In this document: piece by piece, positions 27,443 through 36,122 of the stretch
Position numbering within the stretch: the first letter of the stretch is position 1
Layout of the letters: every line of letters begins with the position of its first letter
NCBI RefSeq assembly: GCF_900116115.1
Contig: NZ_FOZP01000002.1
Coordinates: forward strand, 143,487 to 207,486
Direction of reading: 5' to 3'
DNA length: 64,000 nt
Source: Lutibacter maritimus
GTDB lineage: Bacteria; Bacteroidota; Bacteroidia; Flavobacteriales; Flavobacteriaceae
Notes under the pieces: generated by a model
What the model was told of the DNA's origin: nothing
The model's database searches: none
What the model saw: only the letters and a program-made list of their open reading frames with translations
Translations under genes and position numbers: made by a program

Positions 27443-27955
27443 ATGAAAAAAATTACCTTACTTTTATGTATAAGTATCCTTTTTATTTCTTGTGAAAACA
27501 GCAAGGAAATTAGTTCCATTGCGCCTATAAATTGGGAAAAAAGAACTCTAAATAGCAAACTTAGCGATTCTCTTCAAATAGGAAAATCTTATTTATCAGT
27601 TTATTCTCAAATTTACAGTACTACTGAGCACAGAACTCACAGCTTAACGGTAACAGTTAGTATGCGAAACACCAATTTAAACGATTCAATTTTTATTAAT
27701 AATGCTTCTTATTTTGATACCGAAGGAAATTTAATTCGTACTTATTTTAACAAACCAATATTTTTAAAACCAATGGAAACAGTTGAAATTGTAATTGATG
27801 AATTAGATAAACAAGGTGGTACAGGTGCAAATTTTATTTTTGATTGGGCTATTAAACAAACTTCAAATGAACCACTATTTGAGGGCATAATGATTTCAAC
27901 TTCAGGGCAACAAGGTTTATCCTTTTCTACTATAGGAAAAAAAATAACGCATTAA
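27443..27955 (+). CDS. DUF3124 family lipoprotein
   Basis: 170 residues from ATG at 27443; an in-frame ATG at 27410 would place 11 residues before an otherwise normal lipoprotein signal (MKKITLLLCISILFISC), so the inner start is used. The core, with VYSQIYSTTEHRTHSLTVTV, YFDTEGNLIRTYFNKP and QGGTGANFIFDWAI, fits the DUF3124 family of secreted proteins of unknown function. A -7 element TAAATTTG lies at 27405-27412. The gene converges with the next one, leaving 8 nt between the stops. Confidence 0.75.
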   Translation: MKKITLLLCISILFISCENSKEISSIAPINWEKRTLNSKLSDSLQIGKSYLSVYSQIYSTTEHRTHSLTVTVSMRNTNLNDSIFINNASYFDTEGNLIRTYFNKPIFLKPMETVEIVIDELDKQGGTGANFIFDWAIKQTSNEPLFEGIMISTSGQQGLSFSTIGKKITH

Positions 27956-27963
27956 AGACTTTC

Positions 27964-28575
27964 TCATTCAATAACATCGTGAACCATGGTGTGATTTCCA
28001 CCATTCCATTCCGTTAAAATATCTGTAGCAACTTGAGTGCCACTTCCTGCTGCAATAGCGTATTGACTTCTAAAGCCCGCTAAAACACCCGCAACATAAA
28101 TGCCTTTACTTACCACATGATTGATATTTTTAAGCATAATTTTTTCTTTAATTGTAGGAATTGCAGGATGCGGTTGTACAAATTGCATTAACCCTTTAAT
28201 ATCAAATAAATTTGAAGGTGTAGTTGCAACAACTATGTTTTTAGCCGTATACGTATTTTTATTTGTAACAACCGTAATAAAATCACTTTCAGTAATAATT
28301 TCATTTACTTTTTCTTTTTCAATTTGTACAACTTGAGGATATATATCCGCTAATTGTTGCAGTCCTTGCGCTAAAATTTCATTGCCTTTAGTTCCTTTTT
28401 TAAAACCTAAAACATTATTTAGTTCAGCCGTTTGAAGTGCCGAGTTTTTTTGATGGGTGATTATTGCTATATGTTTATTATTAGCAAAAGGTTTAGTTAA
28501 TGCCGAGCCTAAAATTAAGGCACAAGACAATCCTGCTGCACCTCCACCAATAATTAACACATCAAAAGTTTTCAT
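27964..28575 (-). CDS. Short FAD-dependent oxidoreductase (thioredoxin-reductase-like, no NAD domain)
   Basis: 203 residues. The N-terminal dinucleotide motif GGGAAG is at 11-16 and the C-terminal FAD motif is GIYVAGVLAGFRSQYAIAAGSG. This is the FAD half of the thioredoxin reductase fold. The NAD-binding domain and the redox CxxC of true TrxB (about 310 residues) are missing, with no sign of a frameshift. Small proteins of this type recur in Flavobacteriia. It may accept electrons from another protein. The function is unproven. Confidence 0.7.
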   Translation of the reverse strand: MKTFDVLIIGGGAAGLSCALILGSALTKPFANNKHIAIITHQKNSALQTAELNNVLGFKKGTKGNEILAQGLQQLADIYPQVVQIEKEKVNEIITESDFITVVTNKNTYTAKNIVVATTPSNLFDIKGLMQFVQPHPAIPTIKEKIMLKNINHVVSKGIYVAGVLAGFRSQYAIAAGSGTQVATDILTEWNGGNHTMVHDVIE

Positions 28576-28636
28576 ATTTCAATAAAATTTTAATAATCTA
28601 AAATAAATTATATTCTGTAAAAAATAGTTACGATTG

Positions 28637-29221
28637 TTACATTTTAAACAATCCTTGAATATTTGAAGCAAATAATTTAACAGCTATCGCTAATAATATA
28701 ACACCGAATACTTTTCTTAAAATATTAATACCGTTTTCACCAAGTAATTTTTCAATTTTATTGGAAGTTCTTAAAACTAAATACATAAAAATCATATTTA
28801 TAACAATAGCAATTACAATGTTAATTGTAGCATATTCTGCCCTTAATGATAAAATGGTTGTTAAACTTCCCGGGCCCGCTATTAAAGGAAATGCAATTGG
28901 AAAAACAGATATTGTTTTTGGAGTTATTTGCTCTTCTTTATACAAGGAAATTCCTAAAATCATTTCTAACGCTAAAAAAAACAAGATAAAAGAACCTGCC
29001 ACAGCAAAAGAATTTACATCAATACCAATTAAATTTAATATGCTTTTCCCTAAAAATAAAAATGCAATCATTATTAATCCTGCAACAATTGAGGCTCTTT
29101 CAGAATGTATGTGCCCAACTTTAGCTCGTAAATCAATAATAATTGGAATATTTCCAATAATATCAATAACCGCAAATAAAATCATGACTGCCGTAAATAT
29201 TTCCTTAAAATCTAATGCCAT
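28637..29221 (-). CDS. MarC family integral membrane protein
   Basis: 194 residues with six predicted membrane segments and the family pattern AFPLIAGPGSLTTILSL about residues 105-121. MarC/YhcE proteins were once linked to antibiotic resistance, but that link has been withdrawn and their function is unknown. A promoter element TAATTTTG on the minus strand at 29251-29244 lies 23 nt before the start. The gene is divergent from the DUF3109 gene. Confidence 0.85.
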   Translation of the reverse strand: MALDFKEIFTAVMILFAVIDIIGNIPIIIDLRAKVGHIHSERASIVAGLIMIAFLFLGKSILNLIGIDVNSFAVAGSFILFFLALEMILGISLYKEEQITPKTISVFPIAFPLIAGPGSLTTILSLRAEYATINIVIAIVINMIFMYLVLRTSNKIEKLLGENGINILRKVFGVILLAIAVKLFASNIQGLFKM

Positions 29222-29243
29222 TTTACTATTTTTTTGGTTTGGA

Positions 29244-29251
29244 CAAAATTA
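29244..29251 (-). promoter_or_regulatory. -7 element of the marC-like gene
   Basis: TAATTTTG on the minus strand matches TAnnTTTG, 23 nt before the ATG at 29221. Confidence 0.5.
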
Positions 29252-29296
29252 GGCAATCGAAATTTAGGATTTCATAAAATGTATAAAAAAATAGTT

Positions 29297-29305
29297 TAAT
29301 TTTGC
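29297..29305 (+). promoter_or_regulatory. -7 element abutting the DUF3109 start codon
   Basis: TAATTTTGC matches TAnnTTTGC and ends only 3 nt before the ATG at 29309. Transcription would begin at or just inside the start codon, so the mRNA may be leaderless. Confidence 0.5.
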
Positions 29306-29308
29306 CAA

Positions 29309-29875
29309 ATGTTTCAATTAGGAAAAACCATAGTTTCGGAAGACATTATAGAAAAAGATTTTGTCTGTAATTTAAAAGCCTGCAAAGGAAAATGTTGTAT
29401 TGATGGAGAAGCTGGCGCACCATTAGAAGAAAGTGAGCTTCAAATTTTATTAGATATTTATCCTTTAGTAAAACCTTTTTTAAGAGAAGAAGGTATAAAA
29501 GCAATTGAAGATCAAGGCTTATTTATTACCAATGAAGGTGAATACGAAACGCCTTTGATTAATGAAAAAGATTGCGCCTATGTAATTTTTGATGAAAAAA
29601 ATATTGCAAAATGCGGCATAGAAGAAGCTTACAATCAAGGTAAAATTAAATGGAGAAAACCTATTTCGTGCCATTTATATCCTGTACGTTTAATGGAATA
29701 TAGCGAGTTTACTGCTGTAAATTACCATAAATGGCCAATTTGCGATGATGCTTGTATTTTAGGAAAAGAATTGCAAGTGCCTGTTTACAAATTTGTAAAA
29801 GATGCTTTAATTAGAAAGTTTGGTAAAAACTGGTATGCTGAACTTGAAAAAACTGCTGAAAATTATAAAAAGTAA
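29309..29875 (+). CDS. DUF3109 family cysteine-rich protein
   Basis: 188 residues. Cysteines at 20, 25, 29 and 30 (VCNLKACKGKCC) plus later ones in EKDCAYV, AKCGIE, ISCHLYP and ICDDACILG form the pattern of the DUF3109/YkgJ-like group, thought to bind zinc or iron. The role is unknown. The start codon is fixed by the conserved N-terminus MFQLGKTIVSEDI. The promoter element lies directly in front of it. Confidence 0.85.
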   Translation: MFQLGKTIVSEDIIEKDFVCNLKACKGKCCIDGEAGAPLEESELQILLDIYPLVKPFLREEGIKAIEDQGLFITNEGEYETPLINEKDCAYVIFDEKNIAKCGIEEAYNQGKIKWRKPISCHLYPVRLMEYSEFTAVNYHKWPICDDACILGKELQVPVYKFVKDALIRKFGKNWYAELEKTAENYKK

Positions 29876-30133
29876 AATTAAGTTTAACATTAATTTGTTA
29901 CTTGCTTAAACCTCAATAAAATAGGCAATTCAGTTAATTTTAACGAATGTATGCATCTGATTATCAGTATTTAATACCATTTAATCGTTTATTCAAAAAA
30001 CAGTAAAATGTTAAAAACTTACCGTTAATTGTGAATAAGTGACCTTTTTTCCTGTCTGTTTTTTTTCAATCTTTGTTTTTCTTATTTCAAGAAGAACTAC
30101 AACTATTTAAAACCTAAAAAAATCAGAGATAAA

Positions 30134-31108
30134 ATGTCGTTTATAGAACCAATCTTGCAAGAAAATAAAGACCGATTTGTAATTTTTCCCATTCAACATC
30201 AAGATATTTGGGAATGGTACAAAAAACAAGAGGCAAGTATTTGGACCGCTGAAGAAATTGATTTGCATCAAGATGTAATAGATTGGGAAAAGAAATTAAC
30301 CGATGATGAACGTTATTTTATCAAACATATTTTAGCATTTTTTGCAGCTTCTGATGGAATTGTTAACGAAAATTTAGCCGAAAATTTTGTGAGCGAAGTA
30401 CAATATTCCGAAGCAAAATTCTTTTATGGTTTTCAAATAATGATGGAAAACATTCATTCTGAAGTGTATTCATTGTTAATTGATACCTATGTAAAAAATG
30501 AAGTTGAAAAAAACGAATTATTTAAAGCCATTGAAGTTTTTCCTGCCATTAAATTAAAAGCCGATTGGGCATTAAAATGGATTGAAAGTCCAAGTTTTGC
30601 CGAACGTTTAATTGCATTTGCTGCGGTTGAAGGAATTTTCTTTTCAGGAAGTTTTTGTTCTATTTTCTGGTTAAAGAAAAGAGGTTTATTACCAGGTTTA
30701 ACTTTTTCTAACGAATTAATTTCTCGTGATGAAGGTTTGCATTGCGACTTTGCAGTGCATTTACACAACAACCATATTGTAAATAAAGTTCCAAAAGAAC
30801 GCATAACAGAAATTATTGTAGATGCGTTAGATATTGAGCGTAAATTTATAACAGAATCATTACCCGTTAGTTTAATTGGTATGAACGCCAAATTAATGAC
30901 GCAATATTTAGAATTTGTAACTGACAGATTACTTATGGAATTTGGTTGCGATTCAGTATATAACGTTTCAAATCCTTTTGATTTTATGGAAATGATTTCT
31001 TTAGAAGGAAAGACAAATTTTTTCGAAAAACGTGTTTCTGAATATCAAAAAGCTGGTGTAAAAAGTGGTTCAGGAACAGGAAGTATTAGCTTTGATGCTG
31101 ATTTTTAA
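30134..31108 (+). CDS. nrdB: Class Ia ribonucleotide reductase, small subunit
   Basis: 324 residues. All radical-site residues can be placed by alignment to mouse R2: metal ligands Asp74, Glu105, His108, Glu166, Glu200, His203, and the radical tyrosine Tyr112 in ENIHSEVY. The C-terminal tail ends FDADF, the segment that docks on the large subunit. The sequence is closer to the eukaryotic R2 type than to E. coli NrdB. nrdA follows after 126 nt. The 258-nt upstream gap holds a weak AATCTTTG element near 30068 and no recognised NrdR box. Confidence 0.95.
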   Translation: MSFIEPILQENKDRFVIFPIQHQDIWEWYKKQEASIWTAEEIDLHQDVIDWEKKLTDDERYFIKHILAFFAASDGIVNENLAENFVSEVQYSEAKFFYGFQIMMENIHSEVYSLLIDTYVKNEVEKNELFKAIEVFPAIKLKADWALKWIESPSFAERLIAFAAVEGIFFSGSFCSIFWLKKRGLLPGLTFSNELISRDEGLHCDFAVHLHNNHIVNKVPKERITEIIVDALDIERKFITESLPVSLIGMNAKLMTQYLEFVTDRLLMEFGCDSVYNVSNPFDFMEMISLEGKTNFFEKRVSEYQKAGVKSGSGTGSISFDADF

Positions 31109-31234
31109 ATTACAAAATATCTTTTGATTTTCTAAAAATCAGATTTTTATAAAAACCAACTAATATAAAAAGGCAAGTTATAACGTATATTTTACGCTTA
31201 AAACTTACCTTATAAATCAAAAAAAGAATCGTTT

Positions 31235-33616
31235 ATGTTTGTAGTAAAAAGAGACGGAAGAAAAGAACCTGTGATGTTTGATAAAATCACTGCCAGAGTT
31301 CGCAAAATGTGTTATGGATTAAATAATTTAGTTGATCCAGTAAAGGTTGCAATGCGAGTTATTGAAGGTTTATATGATGGAGTAACAACTTCAGAGTTAG
31401 ACAATCTTGCCGCTGAAACTGCTGCAACAATGACTGTGCAACATCCAGATTATGCAAAACTTGCTGCACGTATTGCGGTTTCTAACTTACATAAAAACAC
31501 CAAAAAAACTTTTTCAGAAGTTATGACGGATTTATACAATTATATAAATCCGCGTACAGGAAAAAAAGCGCCATTATTATCAGATGAAACATATAATGTG
31601 ATTATGAATAATGCTGCAAAACTAGATTCTACAATAATTTACAACCGAGATTTTGGCTATGATTATTTTGGATTTAAAACCCTAGAACGTTCATATTTAT
31701 TAAAGTTAAATGGCGAAATAGTTGAACGTCCACAACATATGTTAATGCGTGTTGCTATTGGAATTCATATGGAAGATATTGATGAAGCAATTGAAACGTA
31801 CGAATTAATGTCTAAAAAAATATTTACACACGCTACGCCAACGTTGTTCAATTCCGGAACGCCAAAACCACAAATGTCGTCGTGCTTTTTATTACAAATT
31901 CAAGAAGATAGCATTGATGGAATTTACGATACTTTAAAACAGACTGCAAAAATATCACAATCTGCCGGTGGAATTGGTTTATCAATCCACAATGTACGTG
32001 CCACAGGTTCGTATATTAGAGGTACAAACGGTACATCAAACGGAATTGTACCCATGTTAAAAGTGTACAATGATACAGCGCGTTATGTAGATCAAGGTGG
32101 CGGAAAACGTAAAGGATCATTTGCAATTTATATGGAACCTTGGCACGCCGATGTTTTCAACTTTTTAGATTTACGTAAAAATACAGGAGCCGAAGAAATG
32201 CGTGCGCGTGATTTATTTTATGCCATGTGGATTCCAGATTTATTTATGAAACGTGTAGAAGAAGATGGAAACTGGACATTAATGTGCCCAAATGAATGTC
32301 CACATTTATTTGATACCTATGGCGATGAATTTGAAAAATTATATACTGGTTACGAAGCGGTTGGAAAAGGTCGAAAAACTATAAAAGCCCGTGAACTTTG
32401 GGAAAAAATTTTAGAAGCTCAAATTGAAACTGGAAACCCGTATATGTTGTATAAAGATGCAGCAAACAGAAAATCCAATCAAAAGAATTTAGGTACCATT
32501 CGTTCCTCTAACTTGTGTACTGAAATTATGGAATATACCGCAAAAGATGAGGTTGCTGTTTGTAACTTAGCATCTATTGCTATTCCAATGTTTGTAGAAG
32601 AGAATGAAAAAGGAGAAAAGTTTTTCAACCATAAAAAACTATTTACAGTAACAAAAAAAATCACAAAAAACTTAGATACTGTAATTGACAGAAATTATTA
32701 TCCAGTAAAAGAAGCTGAAAATTCTAATTTCCGTCATAGACCAATAGGATTAGGAATTCAAGGATTAGCAGATGCATTTATTATGCTGCGTATACCTTTT
32801 ACAAGTGATGAGGCTAAGAAATTGAACGAAGAAATTTTTGAAACCATTTATTTTGCTGCTGTAACTTCGTCTATGGAAATGGCGAAAGTAAAAGGCACTT
32901 ACGCTACTTATAAAGGATCGCCAATATCTTTAGGTGAATTTCAGTTTAATATGTGGGGAGTTTCAGAAGATGATTTAAGCGGACGCTGGGATTGGAAAGC
33001 ATTGCGTAAAAAAGTACTAAAAAATGGTGTTAGAAACTCATTATTAGTAGCACCAATGCCAACAGCTTCTACATCGCAAATACTTGGAAATAACGAAGCT
33101 TTTGAACCCTACACTTCAAACATTTACACACGTAGAGTTTTAAGTGGTGAGTTTATTGTAGTAAACAAACATTTGCTAGAAGATTTAGTAGAATTAGGTT
33201 TATGGAATAATGAAATGAAAGAAAGCATTATGCGTGCTAACGGATCTATTCAGCATATTGATGTGATTCCTCAAAACTTAAAAGATTTGTATAAAACTGT
33301 GTGGGAAATGAGTATGAAAGACATTATTGATATGTCGCGACAACGTGGTTATTTTATTGACCAATCGCAATCCTTAAACTTGTTTATGCAAGACGCTAAT
33401 TATGCCAAATTAACATCTATGCATTTTTATGCTTGGAAAAGTGGTTTAAAAACCGGAATGTATTATTTACGTACAAAAAGTGCCGTAAACGCTATTCAAT
33501 TTACAGTTTCAAAAGAAAAGAAAGTAGAAGATATTCCTTTAACACCTGAAGAATTAAAAGCTATGTTAATAGCTTCACAAAACAATCCTGATGATTGTGA
33601 AATGTGCGGTTCATAA
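31235..33616 (+). CDS. nrdA: Class Ia ribonucleotide reductase, large subunit
   Basis: 793 residues. An N-terminal ATP-cone (about 1-90, beginning [17 protein letters not shown]) gives allosteric activity control. Active-site cysteines are seen in [14 protein letters not shown] and AVCNLAS, and the C-terminal redox pair is CEMC, two residues before the end. It reduces ribonucleotides to deoxyribonucleotides with NrdB. The tail CEMCGS is like that of eukaryotic R1. It is probably co-transcribed with nrdB and ends at the terminator at 33646. Confidence 0.96.
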   Translation: MFVVKRDGRKEPVMFDKITARVRKMCYGLNNLVDPVKVAMRVIEGLYDGVTTSELDNLAAETAATMTVQHPDYAKLAARIAVSNLHKNTKKTFSEVMTDLYNYINPRTGKKAPLLSDETYNVIMNNAAKLDSTIIYNRDFGYDYFGFKTLERSYLLKLNGEIVERPQHMLMRVAIGIHMEDIDEAIETYELMSKKIFTHATPTLFNSGTPKPQMSSCFLLQIQEDSIDGIYDTLKQTAKISQSAGGIGLSIHNVRATGSYIRGTNGTSNGIVPMLKVYNDTARYVDQGGGKRKGSFAIYMEPWHADVFNFLDLRKNTGAEEMRARDLFYAMWIPDLFMKRVEEDGNWTLMCPNECPHLFDTYGDEFEKLYTGYEAVGKGRKTIKARELWEKILEAQIETGNPYMLYKDAANRKSNQKNLGTIRSSNLCTEIMEYTAKDEVAVCNLASIAIPMFVEENEKGEKFFNHKKLFTVTKKITKNLDTVIDRNYYPVKEAENSNFRHRPIGLGIQGLADAFIMLRIPFTSDEAKKLNEEIFETIYFAAVTSSMEMAKVKGTYATYKGSPISLGEFQFNMWGVSEDDLSGRWDWKALRKKVLKNGVRNSLLVAPMPTASTSQILGNNEAFEPYTSNIYTRRVLSGEFIVVNKHLLEDLVELGLWNNEMKESIMRANGSIQHIDVIPQNLKDLYKTVWEMSMKDIIDMSRQRGYFIDQSQSLNLFMQDANYAKLTSMHFYAWKSGLKTGMYYLRTKSAVNAIQFTVSKEKKVEDIPLTPEELKAMLIASQNNPDDCEMCGS

Positions 33617-33645
33617 TCATATTAATATTTTTTGCCCAAAGACTA

Positions 33646-33680
33646 AAAAACCCTTATCAAATTAAATGATAAGGGTTTTT
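33646..33680. terminator. Bidirectional terminator between nrdA and the first PiT gene
   Basis: A 14-bp stem (33646-33659 and 33667-33680) with a 7-nt loop, A-rich on the left and T5 on the right; it can serve nrdA (plus) and the PiT gene (minus). Confidence 0.9.
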
Positions 33681-33703
33681 GAATTTATAAGGGTATTTAA
33701 AAC

Positions 33704-35971
33704 CTATTTTTTCTTGTTTTTAGTTGCATACAATTCTAACAAGCTCATTGTAGCTTTAATTAAATCTTCTGTTTCTAACAAAATACTAAAATAAAGCGTT
33801 GTGTTTTTAGGACTAGATTCCGTTGTTCTAGTTCTTTCAACTTGTTTTTGAGCACATTTTGAAACATCTATCAATAACTCTTTTTTCTCTTCAATAATAG
33901 CTCCAATTTTATTAAAAGATCTCGTATCAAAAATTTCTCTCATTTTACCAAATAAGTGATTCAGTTTCTCACTGATTTCCTTTAATTCTTTAGCTTGATT
34001 AACTTTTAACCCTTTATGATTATTATGAATATGTTTATGACTTACTTTTGAAATAAATCCAACAGATTGTGCAATATCTTGTAAATCTCCAATTACATCA
34101 ATATAAAAAGTACTAGCGCTTACTGACGATTCATCTAAATTTTTAATAAAATAGAAAATATTATTTTGTAAATCTTCAATTTCAGATTCTAATTTTCCAA
34201 CAGTATTTTTTGCTTTTTTAAGCGTTGGTAATTCTTGTTTTATTAAACCGTTGATAGTGTTTTCCTGAATTTTACTAACACGTTTTAAAACTTTTGCAAT
34301 ATTATCAGCACTTTCTTCAATTACTCCTTGAACCGATTTACTTTCAGCTCTGTTTAAACTATCTTCAGCTTTTATTTCTTTAGATTTTTTAAGATGACTT
34401 AATGAGTTTCTTATTAGTAAGGCAACGGCTATTAATAACAAAATAGCAATCATAGTGGCTCCTCCTAAATAAATTAAATATGCTGCAACTCCAGAAGCAA
34501 TAAAAGCGCTTATTGCAGTAAAAAACCATCCACCAATTACATTTAGTACACCCGCAACTCTATAAACAGCACTTTCACTTCCCCAAGCTCTATCTGCTAA
34601 AGACGAACCCATGGCAACCATAAATGTAACATAGGTTGTTGATAATGGTAATTTGTATGATGTTGCAATTGATATTAATACACCTGCAACCATTAGATTA
34701 ACAGCAGCACGCACTAAATCAAACGCTGGTAATTCATGTTTTTTTCCTTGAACTAATTCAATTACAGGTTTTTCAAATTGTTTTTCAATTTTTTCTTGAA
34801 GTGAATTTGGAACAATAACAGAAAAATATTTTGAAGTTAATATAGAACCGCGCACCAGTACTCTTGATAAAAAGTTTGGCTCAAAACGTTCTTTAGTTTC
34901 ACCTTGACTAGATAAATCTATAGATGTTTTTACAACACTTTTTGCTTTTGACGAAAACCATAAAGTTACAACCATAACCATTCCTGCAATAAATAATAAA
35001 ACAGTTGGCGTTGGTACTTTTTCACCTAAAATTGTCATTGCAAATTCAGTGGCTGGAACACCAGAAGAAACCCAGGCTTCATAAGATTGCCACGCAGCAA
35101 TCGGAACTCCAATAAAGTTTACCAAATCGTTTCCTGCAAAAGCCAATGCCAAAGCAAAAGTTCCTACAATAATAATTATTTTATAAATATTGGTTTTAAA
35201 ATATGCTATTAACACATAAGCTAACGCAGACCAAATTATTAAATTTACCCCAACAATTGCAAATACATAATGTTCTAAAAAATCTTTAATTGTTTCTCCT
35301 CCAATAAAATCGAAACTTTGTTTTGCATAATTGGTTCCACCTATTCCCTTCATTAAAATAAAATACATAATTGAGGTTAATGCAATACCGCCAAATAATG
35401 CGCCCACCCAATTTGGTTTTCTTTCAAAATTAAATGATAATAATAAACGGGATAAATATTGAACTAATGCTCCAACGGAAAATGCGACGACTACAGAGAG
35501 TAAAATACCAAAAATAATTTGCGTTGCTTTTTCAGTATTAATATAAGTAACAACATCAGCAAAATTACCTGAATCTGCGCCAATTTTTATTAATGCAACA
35601 GCAACAGCAGCTCCTAATAATTCAAACACTATTGATACCGTTGTTGAAGTTGGCATACCAAGCGTATTAAAAAAATCGAGTAGTAAAATATCGGTAATCA
35701 TTACGGCCATAAAAATGACCATGATATCGCTAAACATAAACATTCCAGGATTAAAAATACCTTTTCTTGCAACCTCCATCATTCCACTTGAAAAAATGGC
35801 ACCGCAAGCAATACCAATGCTGGCAACAATCATAATTGTTTTAAATGAAACTGCTTTTGATCCTATTGCAGAATTTAAAAAATTTACCGCATCATTACTA
35901 ACACCAACTACCAAATCGGCAATGGCTAAAATTGCTAATGCAACAATCATTAATAAGTATAAATTATCCAT
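33704..35971 (-). CDS. PiT family inorganic phosphate transporter with C-terminal PhoU-like domain (copy 1)
   Basis: 755 residues. The N-terminal ~530 residues are a PiT permease with both duplicated signatures, GVSNDAVNF (23-31) and AGNDLVNFIG (about 275-285), and many membrane helices. The last ~200 residues are soluble, helical and PhoU-like (DSLNRAESKSVQGVIEESAD, then NNIFYFIKNL). The same fusion occurs in the neighbouring copy. It should import phosphate by cation symport. The gene lies 151 nt behind copy 2, separated by a terminator, and no Pho box was found in front of it. Confidence 0.88.
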   Translation of the reverse strand: MDNLYLLMIVALAILAIADLVVGVSNDAVNFLNSAIGSKAVSFKTIMIVASIGIACGAIFSSGMMEVARKGIFNPGMFMFSDIMVIFMAVMITDILLLDFFNTLGMPTSTTVSIVFELLGAAVAVALIKIGADSGNFADVVTYINTEKATQIIFGILLSVVVAFSVGALVQYLSRLLLSFNFERKPNWVGALFGGIALTSIMYFILMKGIGGTNYAKQSFDFIGGETIKDFLEHYVFAIVGVNLIIWSALAYVLIAYFKTNIYKIIIIVGTFALALAFAGNDLVNFIGVPIAAWQSYEAWVSSGVPATEFAMTILGEKVPTPTVLLFIAGMVMVVTLWFSSKAKSVVKTSIDLSSQGETKERFEPNFLSRVLVRGSILTSKYFSVIVPNSLQEKIEKQFEKPVIELVQGKKHELPAFDLVRAAVNLMVAGVLISIATSYKLPLSTTYVTFMVAMGSSLADRAWGSESAVYRVAGVLNVIGGWFFTAISAFIASGVAAYLIYLGGATMIAILLLIAVALLIRNSLSHLKKSKEIKAEDSLNRAESKSVQGVIEESADNIAKVLKRVSKIQENTINGLIKQELPTLKKAKNTVGKLESEIEDLQNNIFYFIKNLDESSVSASTFYIDVIGDLQDIAQSVGFISKVSHKHIHNNHKGLKVNQAKELKEISEKLNHLFGKMREIFDTRSFNKIGAIIEEKKELLIDVSKCAQKQVERTRTTESSPKNTTLYFSILLETEDLIKATMSLLELYATKNKKK

Positions 35972-36067
35972 ATAATTAGTTGATTTTTTATATTTTGGTA
36001 AAAATAGTAAGTAATTCTTTTTAATACTATTTAAAACTTCCTTTTTATTAATAATTTCTTAACAAAT

Positions 36068-36093
36068 AAGGGATTTAGTTTCCTAAATCCCTT
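36068..36093 (-). terminator. Terminator after the second PiT gene
   Basis: An 11-bp stem, AAGGGATTTAG (36068-36078) against 36083-36093, 30 nt behind the stop of the copy 2 gene on the minus strand. The run that follows is only moderately T-rich, so read-through into copy 1 is possible. Confidence 0.6.
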
Positions 36094-36122
36094 AAATAAT
36101 CTTCTAAAAAAGTTTTATAAAA

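Noticed and set aside
30030..30038. TGTGAATAA upstream of nrdB, a DnaA-box-like 9-mer.
   Set aside because: A single degenerate 9-mer is expected every few kilobases by chance; no cluster or NrdR-type pair was found.
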